Origin: Lineus longissimus
Lineage: Eukaryota > Nemertea > Pilidiophora > Heteronemertea > Lineidae
Assembly: GCF_910592395.1 (NCBI RefSeq)
Contig: NC_088315.1
Location: forward strand, 3,970,501-4,034,500
DNA: 64,000 bases
Direction: 5' to 3'
Numbering within the stretch: the first letter of the stretch is position 1; every line of letters begins with the position of its first letter. Made by a program: the position numbers and the translations under genes. The notes beneath the pieces were generated by a model. That model ran no database searches. It worked only from the letters and a program-made list of their open reading frames with translations, and was not told the origin of the DNA. Shown here in pieces: positions 22,830 through 36,600 of the stretch.

Positions 22830-22883
22830 TGTTGTTGTTGTGGTTGCTGTCTTTGTCGTTGTCGTTGTCGTTGTGTTGTTGTT
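22830..22883. repeat. Imperfect TTG/TCG triplet microsatellite
   Basis: Runs of GTT and GTC triplets, 54 bases, with a few interruptions. No coding context is supported. Confidence 0.85.
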
Positions 22884-25740
22884 CTGTGGGGTTAAAGGGT
22901 CTATATAGCCATTAGGAAAAGGGTCCATTAACGCCTGAAGATGAGAAGTCTCGAAAATTATCATGCGTTACTTGATTAAGGCTCAATAGCCATTGGTGCT
23001 TCCTATGGAATTAGCCAAACACGTATAATTTGATTAGGTCAACCGATCCAGTATTTTTAAAAATGATGTCGCACAACGCCTTCCAATTACTTTGAAATAA
23101 TTCCACTATCGACAATTCACATATGCTGTGTCAATCTCTTATTTATACGATGCACTGTGCTACCAACTAGTTATTGATTTCAATCAACTCAATACTGTGG
23201 CTACAGATTTTTAAGGATTTGTAACTTCAGGGTAACTAGCCTCAATTTGCCCTTTTATTGCCTGAACAAATCTATAGGGTTTCTGATAGAATGTCATAAG
23301 CATTGAGTTCCAATGCAAACGGCATTTCATTCAATTACGGCCTCAGTAATAAGGGTACTGTTGACTGGAGTTGATGAGCTCGTGCGACCCAACTTGTTCC
23401 CAGTAATTTTCATTTTACAAGCCATTATTACAATACCACCAACGTAATTAACCTAAGTTAACACAACGTCTGAGTAAATGAATCGAGGGGATATTTAATC
23501 TCGTTTGCGTGTTGTTTAATCTCGTGGAGAGGCAGCCTTCGGCTGTAAGGGAATGGCCAACGAGGTCGGTTATTGATAAACGCAGGCTAGGGTGCGGTCT
23601 ATCTAGATTATATAACCAAAGGGCGTGCTGAATTGGTTTTGGTCATCGTGTCCCCACTCTAGCACCTCTCAGGGCACGCCGATATCTTAGGTTTAAAGTG
23701 ACGCGGTAATTATGGAAAGGAGTGTCATATACTTTCAGCGACAGTAAGAACGCTGGTAATTTGATAGCGTGATATTCATCACAAATATTCATCGAAGCAG
23801 ACGAGACCACTTGAAGAGATTGTACTTTGATGTACGGCGTTGTCAGTTTCAGCCTGTGGGTTAAGTCAATAAGGGCAGAAGTCATAAAGGGGCTTTCACA
23901 CTTTGTCGGTATCAGAATCGAAATATGATGGAAATGAGTGGGGTAACTTTTGGTGGAAAACGTCAAGTAGGCGAGGAGCAATGGAACAGAAGGAAGTTAC
24001 TTTATTCAATAGCTCATATACACAAAATTTTAAAATGTCCCGTCATTATTTACAAACCAATGTTTGTATTTTCCGCTTTCCTAGTACAGTTGTGGCAGTT
24101 GCCATCCTTAACATAGCCGTTCCAGGAGAAGGGTCGTCAGGAATGTATCTGACTCTTTAATCCTTTCCGAAGTCTTTTAGATGTTCTGGTTAAGGCCCTC
24201 TTTTGTTAGATATTGGTAGTGGCTTCTATGGGCTGCTTGAAGGCTGTTGCTTACCCTTTACATATGTTTAGTTCAGTTATCAATGCAATGACTAGCGCTA
24301 TGACTGTATTAGCATTTCCATATAGTGGCGCAAAGCAAACAAATGGCAGATAAGTCGATCGGTGTAACCTATTACGCCTGATTCGTGGGCAGAATACCTC
24401 AGCGATAATTCTTGGTCATTGTCTGAGGAAAATGACATTCACCCATCAGAGTGGAAGAGACTCTGACAGGTTATTTGTCACAAGATCAAAAGGATTCATC
24501 CGAATATCACTATTCGTAATCTACTGGCTACTTATTCCAGGTTATCAGTGTCAGTTGTCTATATGGCTATAGTAATGAAGTGAAGTTACTCTAATCCCAA
24601 CGTCACACCTCTTGCACATACTCTGTGCTATTTCATCGGCACATAATTGTTATCTTTTTAGTCTTTTGGTAAAATTGTATAAAACAAAATACTTTATATG
24701 ATTTCGTGAGTTATATAGATAAGAAGAGGAGACCACATAGCAAAGCTACTCGGTTGGATTTAGTCGTCCTCAATATCACATTAAGGTGAAATCCTACTAT
24801 CGTACCAAAGACCACAGAAGTGATGCGATATTATTTCCACTACTGACTCTGACCGCCCTAACTTTCGTATTGACCTTGTTCAACTTTCTAACAAGAATAT
24901 AAAAAAGGCTTGGCAATGTTGTGCGAATTTCCCATGTGGTATACCCGACTGGCCTTCCACTTAGCATGCTGAGTAGCCAACTGTTTTGTGGGATAGCTGA
25001 AAACATCAGCTGCCAAAATGCTGCCCACAAAGTCTTTCTGAATGAAAAATATACTGCATGGAGATTCGTAGTTTCTTTAAGGATGACTGAGCCACATGAA
25101 TTATTCTAAAACAAAACGCCAACTATTCATTGGCAAAAAGCATCAATACTAGACTGTACCCTGCTATGGACAAAAAGCATACGCGGCCCTGCTGCGCATC
25201 ATTAATCGACAGTGCGTGCTCTGCAATGATAAAACTTAGGAACATAGTCATTGGTAACCCGACAAACCTTGGTACAAAGTGAACATGTACAGTCCAGCTA
25301 TCTGCTATCTGCAGTAGCCTTCATAGCTGAAAAAAACAAGTTTGTGCCGCGGATAGTCCGCAAAGGGAGGAGCGTATCGCAACGGACATGTACTGCAGTT
25401 ATCGTTTAAGATTTCGGAGAGCAGATTACCCTTACAGAGAAACGGATAATTTTGATGATCACAACATTGGCGTGTGACACTGACCTTACGTGAGTTCGCC
25501 CTGACCGCAGCCTTTCTGTCGAACGAAACGTTTCAAGATGACCAGGTAGTTGGCACACAGGTAAAATTGCATGTATAAAGAATGTTAGCGAAGATAATCG
25601 AAGTATATGATGCTGATCGGAGTATGGTCCAGAATAAATGCTTCATTACTGTTGCATCTTCAACTTAAGCCAATCTGTAAGTTCCGTTTTTTTGGAGATC
25701 ATATTGACTCGCTTAATACGAAGATAATAACCATTTAGTT

Positions 25741-25771
25741 CAGCTATAGTGGACTCCTCTTACTATAGCTG
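25741..25771. repeat. Perfect 10-bp inverted repeat
   Basis: CAGCTATAGT at 25741-25750 and ACTATAGCTG at 25762-25771 are exact reverse complements around an 11-base loop. It may form a hairpin; its role is unknown. Confidence 0.7.
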
Positions 25772-28700
25772 TATTTGTCAAGACCTTTTAATCATTCATT
25801 GAGCGCCCAATTATTTGACTAGGGTACAAGCCAAATTTACCTCTGATCTGTATTGGAATATTTTCTTCCCACCAGGCAAATAATGAGAAAATCTCGGGAA
25901 GCCTTGTCCACAAATCAAGTCTTAGATTGCAGTTCCTGTCAGGAAATGAGCAGAAATGGGAGCTTCAGAACCCGGTCTAAGAAAACATTCCTGATACTCC
26001 CGTTTCCACGCCCGGTCGTCGCTAGAATAACAATTTCGTTTCGGGTGTTGTTTCGTCTGTTTCGTTATTGGTGTTAATTTGAAAATCATTGGAATTTTGT
26101 GTAATATGCTTTTTTGTCACTATCCCTTTATTATTGACACTGCTCTAACTTCTGACAAATGGTGCTGCAGTGAGGGCTATTGGTAAAGGGTTGGCCTCGG
26201 CAAATCGTTCCCTCTTAGCCAATTTTTACCTTATCGAGATGTCCATCGTGGAAGGAATGCGCTAGATTTGCTTCTGCAACAACTTGTCCATTGTCAAGGA
26301 TAAAAAGCATTGAAGAAAGAAATCCATTCGAACACACCGGTTTTTTTAGAATTTCAGAATAGCCTGTAGTTTAATTGCATGTAGAATGCATGTGGATATG
26401 TAAGGTCAAGGAAGCGAATTCTGCGTCCTTTGGCGAAGGTCAAAAAACATCGGCAGCAGGAAATTGAATAATGTTAAAAGTAGCCCGTGAGAGATCTTCG
26501 CACATTTTGAATTGGATTTTAGTATGTAATTTAACTGTATCACTGTTGATATGAACAGACCAATGCACAGTCGTATATCAAAGCAGATCGTACCGAAAAA
26601 TAGTTAGAATGTACGAAGGCCCTGATTGCAAACTATCTGCCAATTAAGATTAGTTCGGCACCTTTTTAATCTTAATTTCAATCTCAGCTTGCAATTAAAT
26701 TCCTGCTCATCTGATGCATTTTTAATCGTAGTGTCATCCAATGCAACGCATACCAATCGGGGACCTGCCATGATGGATTTATTCACTTTGCCACTGGTTT
26801 TTGCTACAAAAATCGAAGTTTGGAAACTATTCGTAAATCTTCAGAAGTAAAACTGAGGGAAGACACGCAGTTTCTAACAGAGTCTATCGGCAACTGCCGC
26901 AGTCATAGAAGGTCGGAAGAACTCTGACAATAAGTAGCATGTCATAGGATTTTCCAAAGAGACAGCAGAACTATGTTCGAATCATAGTTCTTGACATTTT
27001 GTTAATCATAATTTTGACTAATTGGTATTTGAAATATCGCCTGATGAATAATGACAACTCATATGCAACCCAGTAAATTACACCACAGTGGTTATGCAGT
27101 ATAGACGCGCATCTGTGTCACAAGCGACTTGACTAAGACCATCATTCCAAAAGAGCGGCCAGAACTACATGGACAATTGGTTCGAGATAAGGAGTTAAGA
27201 AAGTAAGACCTAGGATCGCGTTTCTCCTCTTGTCAAAGACAGCGCCATGGTAATCGTATCTACAGTCAATATGGTTAAACTAGTTCTCGTAGCCTACCGT
27301 CATAACGAGTGAGTATGGTCAGCGCAATAGTCTATTTCCCTCGAAAGTGTCATTAGCTATCGTATTAACTTCCCCAGAGGGACGCTTGGTAGCGTATTGA
27401 CATTCTGATGAAGAGATGTTTTGGACCTTTTGGAATCTGAAAGATGATTAAGAGTGACCTGGTCGAACCAGCTGCACGAGGACATGTTTCATATTAAGAA
27501 GCAAAATTTAGGTAACATACAACTGTTCTTCTGGTGATATTGTCCAATCAGAAATTAAAAATCTAGCATCGACATTTTAAATACGCCAATCACTCGGAGG
27601 TATTTCTAGAAGAGGTACATTTACGTTTTTGTCTCCGGCTCCAAAAGAAAAAATCTCGATATGGCGGGAAAGAAATGACAAATTTGATTGCTGTTTACAT
27701 TTCATTTCGCGAGAAGGATCATCTTGATCCATGGAATTAGAATTTGTTTTGATACACGGTAGAGGAGTAATCGATTCTAGTTGTAATTAGTGTCAGTCGG
27801 TAGGCAAAGATACATGTAACCTTAACAGACCTTTTTCTGACTCAATCTTCCAGTGTGTTTTGTTTCTGTTGGGGATTATGAGCTTGGGCTAGGCGAGATG
27901 GAGAAGACCAATGCACTGCAGCATGCGTTGTGGAAATCACGTTCGAAGCAAACCCACCTCTACGCAGTGTGCGATTCAAGCAGAGGTGCAGTTAGTGCAC
28001 ACACACATTACGGATTTGCACTAGTGCACACCCGAACACCAAAACAAAGGAGTTGGTTCTGCGTACGCATGCTCTTTGCGATTCAAATAAAATCGCATTT
28101 AGTGGAAACCTATCCGTGTAAAGAAGGGTCACTTTGGTAGTGGAAAATCTGTTACAAAACGAGTTATAATATACATGTATGTTATGTCATAAACCAGACA
28201 CGTGTAAGCTGTTAGTTCAGCTGACTCTCATATGACATGTATGAAAAAAATTTAAAGTCAAAACTACCTGGTACGGTGATGCTGATAATCTGCAGTTGTA
28301 TCTCAAGTTGCATGCATAGTGCGTGGCATAATGGCAAGTCATCATATAACAAGTAAAAACAACCATTGACTAATTCCCCCCATCGATCAGTGTCATTACA
28401 GTGAATTTCTCTCAAAATTATCAGTGCATTTTTCACACCAGGTTTTTAGCTTTTGTCGTGTACATATTGGAGTTATTACTTCACTGTTATCATCATTATG
28501 GTAATAGGAACGCACGGTTCCTTGTCGTGCCTTAGACTCGGCAGCTTACTCTCATGGTTCTTTCTTACTAGCTAGTTCTGGCCAAAGATGCTGCCAGTAC
28601 TAAGGAGAAAGGGCATCAAATCCTATCACTGGATATACTGAAAATGATATTGAGGAGCACCAACAAACGGACCACAGCTAGATATAGGTACCGCCGCGGA

Positions 28701-29259
28701 TGGTAATTTACAGCAAACATTCACTACAACAGGCTATAGCCAGCTGTGACTCCAAAAACAAACGACTTCTGATATCCCACTTGATTAATCTTCAGTTCCG
28801 CACACATTTAGCGCATTTGAAACACAACTCTCGCATACAGGATATCGCGAGAAGGGTGATTCCAGCGTCGAAATGAATCCCCAACACCCTAACTTTTGGC
28901 GGCAAGATTACGTACACGAGGACGAAAGAATCTTTTTCTAAAATGGATCATCGGTTTTGTGACTACACCACTGTGACCATTCGATTTGAAGAAAATACAT
29001 TTTGTTATTATTACTGATTTAAAGTGTATACTTTCTATATAAATCAACTCTGAGCAGTCAAAACCCACTATTGTCCCATACCGCAAGATGAAAACAAATT
29101 GCTTTAAAATTGGGCGATATCCTGTAGAATCGACAGAAAGTATTGTAGCTTCCATTAGAAATTCTTCCGTGATTGTTGCCTTGCCTCTTCTATTCAATAA
29201 AAGATGGGTTACAAAATCTCGGCAAAAAACGCACCACTCTTTAGTCATGGTTGTGACTC

Positions 29260-29299
29260 GATGGTCATCGTACTGAGTATGATGATGGTCATCGTACTG
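29260..29299. repeat. 24-bp-period direct duplication
   Basis: GATGGTCATCGTACTG occurs at 29260-29275 and again at 29284-29299, about 300 bases upstream of the receptor start codon. Confidence 0.75.
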
Positions 29300-29410
29300 T
29301 TATTATACAGCAATGAGAACCGCTCCGACACATACTTATCCGCCTTATGTCATTACCCAGGCCGATGGGTAATGGGACTACGAGTAACGACAGCAACAAC
29401 TACCAGATTG

Positions 29411-29419
29411 ACCAATCAG
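29411..29419 (+). promoter_or_regulatory. Possible CCAAT box upstream of the receptor gene
   Basis: ACCAATCAG, the classical CCAAT-box core with good flanks, lies about 180 bases before the receptor ATG. No transcription start was defined, so this is a positional guess. Confidence 0.25.
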
Positions 29420-29596
29420 AGAGCAGCTTGCGTACGCACGTTTGGCCAGTAGTTAAGAAAGAGATCAGTGGGTCATAACTGGTGACAGGTCTGATGACAG
29501 GTTAAGCTAGTGATGCAGGACTATCAGCAATTTAGATTTCAAGCAAACTGGTGGTTTCCGGTCTCATTCTAAAGCTTAATCCGTCAAACATCGACT

Positions 29597-30679
29597 ATGG
29601 AAGATACCAACACCACTGAGCCATGTCTCTACCAGTCAATGATGTTTCCTGGTACCACATTAGACAAAATCAACTTTATTATACAAGTACCCGTCATGCT
29701 TTTTCTAGCTGTTGCTGGTCTAGTTGGCAACGTCCTGTCATACTGTGTACTGGGCAAGGAGCTAAAAAGGTCGTCTACGTCTGTTTTTCTGAGGACCTTG
29801 GCTATTGCAGACAACGGTGTGCTGGTTACATATGCACTCTACTTCTCTTTCCGTGCAGTTTATCAGCACACAGGTCATCTACTCGAATATTTCGAATTCT
29901 TCCAATACATTCGTATATATCTGTTTACACTGATGGTAAATTTCAAAGTCATTGGAGTTTACCTAATTCTGTTCGTATCCGCTGAACGCTATATTGCAGT
30001 ATGCAGGCCTCTTCGAGCGCAATCTTTGTGTACCATAAATAAATCTTATAAAGCAATCATAGGGTTAGTAATTGTTTCGTTCTTTTATAAAATCGCTAAC
30101 GCATTTAATATGGATGTTATCTTTGTATATGACCCCTGTTCTCGATCCCTTAAACCACTGTCAGTGACGAGTAACTTCTACAATAATCTAGTCTATATTA
30201 TGTTTTATGTAAATGCACTTCCGGCTATAGTCGAATGCATTATACCAGTATCAGCAATAGCCTTCATGAATTACAACCTGATCAAGACAATCACATCAGC
30301 TGAATTTGGTACTGGACAAGAAAAGCGTAAACGCCAGTCCTTATCTCTTACCAAGAGAGTAATAGCTGTTGCTGTGATATTCGTCATTTTAGAAACACCT
30401 TTACACTGTCTAGGCATTTTATATGAACTTGGAGTGTATAATGTTATCAAATTCAGCAAATACGAATTATTGTTATTATACCCATTGGTGTACAACGCGT
30501 ACATACTCTCAACCATCAATTCCTTTATCAATTTCTATGTCTACTGCCTGACTGGGCGCGGCTTCAGGAAGGCATTGCAACGAGTGTTAAGAATTAGCAC
30601 AAAAAATGAAGGTGTAAATTCCACATCAATGGCTACCACTAGTGCTGGCACCAATATCGTCTTGGAAAAGCGTGAATAG
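29597..30679 (+). CDS. Class A peptide GPCR, FMRFamide-receptor-like, intronless
   Basis: A 360-residue seven-transmembrane receptor in a single exon, expected at the plasma membrane and to signal through heterotrimeric G proteins. Visible landmarks: an N-glycosylation sequon (NTT at 5-7), TM1 GN (44-45), TM2 LAIAD (68-72), TM3 ERY (130-132, the DRY position), TM6 ETPLH (266-270, in place of CWxP), TM7 NSFINFYVY (308-316, the NPxxY position), then helix 8 starting at Cys317. A basic KRKR lies in the third intracellular loop (243-246). The TM6 and TM7 variants are typical of FMRFamide and related peptide receptors. Oddities: position 3.25 in TM3 is Arg106, not Cys, and TM4 (about 152-170) has no tryptophan. 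ECL2 still has Cys181, which could pair with Cys10. The start has A at -3 and G at +4. The ligand cannot be deduced. Confidence 0.92.
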   Translation: MEDTNTTEPCLYQSMMFPGTTLDKINFIIQVPVMLFLAVAGLVGNVLSYCVLGKELKRSSTSVFLRTLAIADNGVLVTYALYFSFRAVYQHTGHLLEYFEFFQYIRIYLFTLMVNFKVIGVYLILFVSAERYIAVCRPLRAQSLCTINKSYKAIIGLVIVSFFYKIANAFNMDVIFVYDPCSRSLKPLSVTSNFYNNLVYIMFYVNALPAIVECIIPVSAIAFMNYNLIKTITSAEFGTGQEKRKRQSLSLTKRVIAVAVIFVILETPLHCLGILYELGVYNVIKFSKYELLLLYPLVYNAYILSTINSFINFYVYCLTGRGFRKALQRVLRISTKNEGVNSTSMATTSAGTNIVLEKRE

Positions 30680-33600
30680 TTTCGATGTGCATTCGGATGG
30701 GCAAGACCCCTATTGACGACATCGTATAACTTTATCTGACCAATCTGGCTCCTGCCTAGAAACTCCCTTTAGGATTTTTTTTGTGCTTCCGCACTACATT
30801 CCCGCGGTGCCCACGTAGCGAATGGCTCTCAGCAATCGACGACATCGATCGGTAACATGTGACGTCGACATATCCAACAAATGGCGACGATCGTAGCTGT
30901 ATTTAAAATGTTAGCACCCGAAGGAAGGTGTTAGTCTGATACGGGGATCTATCAATGAAGGTCTGTATTTAGAAGGACGATAAGAACCCAAGAAAATAAC
31001 ATTTTTGAGACGGACATAAGGAATTAAGAAGATGACATTGTGAAAAATAGCAACGGACCGCGGGACATTGGATTATTCAAGAACAAGGTAGAGTGGTTTC
31101 TTACAAGTTCTTTTTGGTGTTGTTAAATCTATTCTGATAGTTTGATAAGTAGAAGGCTAACTTTGACAAGTATTTGGACAATCTTTAGAATGGTGAAAGA
31201 GAGGCGTGATAAATCACTAATGTTTTTTTTATGTTATTGGAAGTTGGTTAGTTGGAACAGTTGACAATATCTGTTGAAAATTCCAAGACCTTTAGCATTT
31301 TTTGGAATGAACTGATATGAGAATAACAATCGTATAACAAATATAGCTTCTAAACTACTTGCACAACTCCAAAATTAGTAGTGAACTCATTTTCATCAAC
31401 CAGGTCACCCGATAGATATATAAATCTAACATTACAATCTGATCGGACAATTTCAACTGGCTATTGGAAATCACTGCTTAGAAACCGATATTATCTGACA
31501 CCTCCAACGAAACTCGAGCAACGAAATCCGAGACAAATCGTCAACTTCATCCAACGCAATCTGATCGATTGTGATATCTAAAATTGTTTGCCGTTTATCC
31601 GTGTTCTGACAATTTATTATGACTTGGTTACGGCCATAAAGGTGGTGAAATGTATTCGAGTCACCATTTACTTTTGCCTGGCCTGGGACAAATAATTTCG
31701 GTGAGTCTACTGTGGAAACTACAGGGAGCAAAATCTATTCTAAGACTCCAATGGTCCGTACTATAATGACTTGCATCAGCGATCGAGTTTAGATAAGACA
31801 GGAATGAAACCTTAAAATAAGCTCCAAAGATATGTATGTCAGAATTAGAACTAAGTTTTAGTATATATGGTTAGTTAAACGTCCGTCCCCAGTCTATACT
31901 AGCTTGTTTGCATGAGCGTATAGGTCTGATCAAGTGACATCTCGGAAGGGTGTCAAAGTATATATCAAATGCACCCGTTTGTATAGTCCGATATCTCTCA
32001 CCGTCCCCACGGCCGATTCGTCCTCGTCAATCAATTTTATATTGCCGATATAGCCAGCATTGTGTTCTACTAAAACAAGCCGATCATTGTGATCAAATAC
32101 TTCATTAGCTTCAACGATTGAATGAATCTCCACACGTATCAATCATTTTTAGCAGTATCTCTTCCCATTGTCCTAACTTCTAGTGACGCAACTATCAATT
32201 TACACGTCATTCAGTTACATCATAATTATCAGGTAATGACCCGCGGATCAAACACACACAATATCATTAGAAATATAAAAAACTAATGACGGTTCGTAGG
32301 ACATCACAATAAAGTGTCTTATCATTGAATAAGGTCATCATTTACACCGCGTAGGATATTTTGCGTAATATCTGTAAGAGTTGTAACTGTAGAGTCATTA
32401 TCGAAAATTTTACACTTTAAGAAATTATGATAGAGTATTATGACCCAAGCCGAGCCTAAAAACTTTCAGAGAACTCCGGGAGCTGTTCATACACAGCTAC
32501 ACTTGATTCTTTCCGACTGGTGCTACTATCTATGCAACTGCAGGTCTAATCAAGTGTCCTATCCTACTACACTGGATTAGTCTGGGCTACTCAGAGCTCC
32601 AAAGAAGAAGAAACTTTACAAACAGCGGGCAATGCTTTTACTTGTATACGTCATTTACATGCAATAAATGGTAGCTGAATTTGTGCATCTGTACCACGCC
32701 AAAAGGTTTCTTGACATCCTCATTTTTTGTTCATGTCCTTTGTAAAGCGGAAGTTCATTCCATCTGTCACACCTTGGACTGGGCTAGTTCGAAACTTGAA
32801 ACACCCGCTCAGCAAAGGAAGTGCGTAATGTCCACCTAAAACCATTTTTGACCTTTCATTCGTGAGAGGCCAGAGAAGATCTAACGCTTGATAATTACCG
32901 GATACAATCCACAAAGCCCCAGAGCACAGCAATTAGTACGCCCTAATTATGGTATCGGATGCTAATTAACACTTGTACGCATGTGCTTAAAATCATGCGT
33001 TAATACATAGTTGTATGTTTTGTGTGATAAATTGCTCGACAAACTACTTCGATTTGAGTAAATATTATTTTCATCAAAAAACATCGCGTGGGCTATAAAA
33101 AAGCACAAAAGTCTTAAAATGTATACATTGCAATTTCATGCAACTAGTACACATTCGCGTCATATATGTTATTGGCCAACAGTGCTGAAAGTATAATGAA
33201 CACACATGTAATTCTAAAATTCATTCGGTAGCAGCAAAAAGAAAAATGCATCTTGAAAACTTCACTTCTGGAAATACAGCTTGTTGGACTTTTATGTGCC
33301 TCCCGTAAGTTAAACTTTAAGAACTTGGGTTATAGACCTTGCTGGAAAAAATGCAAGTAAACTCAACCCTAGTTCAAAAGCATCTGTGCCCTAAGACAAA
33401 CTATCTTTCTTATCTATCAGTCCGATAGCTTTTAAACCAATAAAGAAAATTACCAATTAATGTCCAGGACTAACCCTAACAGCCCGGACATCAATTACAC
33501 TTTACGATTACCCAAAAAAGAAAACAAATTGCTTTATCCATTTCCTTCCAAGTACAAAATACGGACAAACGATGCGAAGCCATACAACTGAGGCCGCTAA

Positions 33601-36600
33601 AGGATCCTCAAACGTTTGGCAATGGCCGCATTACTTATCTAGTTATTGTAACGGTTAAGTCTCCTTTGTCCGTATCTTCTACAAAAAGATGTTGATCTTC
33701 AGATGACAATGGGGGTATCATAGCTGTCTCGGCTGTTGTTTACATTTTTAAGGTAACATTCACCTCGCAGAACATTTATGCATCATGTGCTGCGCTGTAT
33801 ATTAGAATCGCTCAACATATGAGATAGAGGGAATTTTCAAATAGTGCGAAATCATGTTAGTGATGGAAAGATGAACACTCGCAAGTCTTATAGAGACTCT
33901 TAAAGCGAACGCTTTCGCATTAGTATCAGTAGCCAGGTTGGGCCAATTTAATAGTTTTGGGGTACGATAAAGTAGGATGGTAGGTCCTGCTCGAATTCAT
34001 TCACGCGAAACTCGTGAATCGGCTTTGTAGAACGAGGAATTCAGGTTACTCTTCAAAAAGCTTCTTTAGATAAAGAACATACTTAGTAGGCATACTTCGT
34101 CGTTCGGAGCCCTCAGTTGCGAATCCTACTGTATGGTTATGGGGTTGTTTAAATTTCCACTTTGGTTTCAGATAGGCTCGCCAAAATTAATGAGTGTGGT
34201 TAATATTCGCAATTTATATTCATTCATGGTTACATATAGATCAAAACCACCTGCCTTGGAGCTCGTTTCATGATTACTAAGTATAGGCCAGAGTGTTCGT
34301 GATAAGTATCCACATGCACTAGCAGCCGTAGAAGTTACAGATCTCTTCATCCCCTTCACTTGAACGCCATGCTATGATATTCACAATGAGAAATAATATC
34401 CATTTAGACGTCACCTGACCGCATCACATCGTTTACATTTCGATTAGTCAGTGATCTACCTGATCATATTTGATACCAGAACACCGTTGACTTCATTGGC
34501 GCTGGGCGATCAATCACGGCATTTGTTTCCAACGCATTTTTTCGTATCTTGATAATATGATGGGACTTGCCACTTTTGTTCAAGGCTCGGTCACAGTACA
34601 ACTCAAAATGACAATGTTTCGCAATAAATTGCGCTGCTGATGCTGTCGAACCTTGAATAAGTCCCGTATTTTAGCGGTATACACGTCGCTTTTTTTCTGC
34701 TCACGTTTTCATTGAGTAGGGTCGATTTGGCTACCACGACGTGAGGGTGAAAGGTGGCATCGTGAATCGTATTCGTATGTAGGCCGCTCTTTAGAAAGGT
34801 GAACAGTGATACTCTATATGTAGATGTGAAAAAAATCGTGGCTTAAGAAGTAAGAATACTTCATATTCGTATTTCGTACACCCCTTCGGTTGCACACCAT
34901 CCCTATTATTGTCAATCTCAATTCCACGCACCATCAGTGCAGGATGTAGCGATAGACAACAGTTGCCGGCACTTAAAAGTCTTCTTTGCTCTACACTGCC
35001 GCATTCTTCCTGTCGTTTGTGAATGAAAAAAGTATGATGCTGCTTGGTATGAATACGCCCTTCTTCATCTCGATTGGCGTACATAATGCATTCGTTGTGA
35101 AGATAAAAATATCAAGTTTATGTTTTACTCCTCTAATTTTTTGTAACGTCTTTTTTTAAATGAAGGAAGTGGTTAGAACAGGGCAGAGTATCGTTACAGA
35201 GGGAGTATCTAGTATCTTAAGTGAGTCTTTTAAGAAACGTAAAGGAACGTGATGGTCAGTTTTATGTTGGCTCCCCCCTCATATAGGAAACCTCAACCCA
35301 CGCCCAGAGTAGTGGTCCTCTAACTAGTTGAATGTAACCCTACCCCTGCCTCGTGTTTAAAAGCATCATGCAAAGTGCCCATCAAATCAAGTCTGATACT
35401 CAGCAAGGTGGCACAAATATCAATAATTAATACACTTGTCGATATAAGTTCACGATGTTTCCTACGTTGGCTCTTATAACGGTGTCACAGAGTGCGGAAA
35501 AACACGGAACCTCGATAGCTCCACGGAGAGAGCGGTAGACCAGGGATACCAAGGTTTGGGGGTTCGCTGGCAAATTCATGCAGGTGACAATTTAAAGGAC
35601 AAACTCCCTCCTTCATCTCTTGCCGAATTTTTATCATGGCCGCACGCTCAGCCTCCAGATGGACATCAATGAAGAAATCCGTTGCAATAACATCTGCTTG
35701 CGGACAAATTACCAGCTGGACGGTTCGATTATCTTGTGGTCTATGTTCTCTGATTGGTTTCTTTATAGGGCTTATATGGTTAGCTGGATTATCCCTTAGT
35801 GCTAGTTCTTCTTCTGTTTCCTTGAAAGTGTTCGACGTTTGTTTCAATTTTGTGACAACTTTTTATAGATAGTGAAAGTAGAAAACACGTTATTCATTAT
35901 TTTAGCACACACAGCTCCTGATGCGGAAAACTTTTCGCACCTTCCGAGTGCAGCCGAGGTAGGATTCTGATCACGTCGATAGCTCGACATTATCAGTCTC
36001 GTCAATGTATCGGGATAATCGCGTGAACGACCCAGAGACGTCAGAAACAGCTCGACTTGCTTCAAACTTACTCGTGCCTTGCGTGAAATTTGTTAACAGT
36101 AGAAAGATGTTCCCCGGATATTAGCAGGATCACCTTAAAACATCTATTAGTTTACCAAGGTAAGAGCGAGAGAGAAAATAACAATGATATACGCTTACCT
36201 AACAATGACATACACTTACAAAGAAGTTGCACGCCCGTCTCTGGATCGGAAGCGCATGTCCGGGGACCACGCAAGTGACAATGTCACTCTATCTATAATG
36301 GAAAGGCAGCCTTCTGAACGCGTGCTTTTACAAAATTTAATTGATCCGTCTAATAAATTATACCGTATCCTTGGTATGCGTCCGCTCAGGTGGGCAAGGA
36401 AATGGAAGTAAATTTTCACCTTCTTTTTTTGTACTATATTCATTCGCCGCGGCGCAAGGGGTTTTTCTTCGAAATATTCATATATCGGCTTTTCGGCACT
36501 GGTGAGCAAAGTAATTACGCATGGGTCTGGCTCCTTCAGGATTGGAAGGGATCCGAAATGTACTAGACAAACACTGAAAGAGCTATCACATATGGATATT

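Larger units (their letters stand above)
18730..29596. other. Intergenic region between the uncharacterised gene and the receptor gene
   Basis: The first bases contain the 5' UTR and, at 18750-18749, an acceptor of the uncharacterised gene; its upstream exon and promoter were not located. Open frames present (for example 28889-29248 minus and 18850-19227 minus) have no recognisable domain or splice support. The region holds a hairpin repeat (20609-20713), a TTG/TCG microsatellite (22830-22883), a perfect 10-bp inverted repeat (25741-25771) and a 24-bp-period duplication (29260-29299). Confidence 0.55.

Noticed and set aside
28889-29248. 119-codon minus frame upstream of the receptor gene
   Set aside because: No domain, no context, and composition like the surrounding intergenic DNA.
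35485-35847. 120-codon minus frame
   Set aside because: Reads reasonably protein-like, but no domain or splice pattern could be matched. Left out for lack of support.
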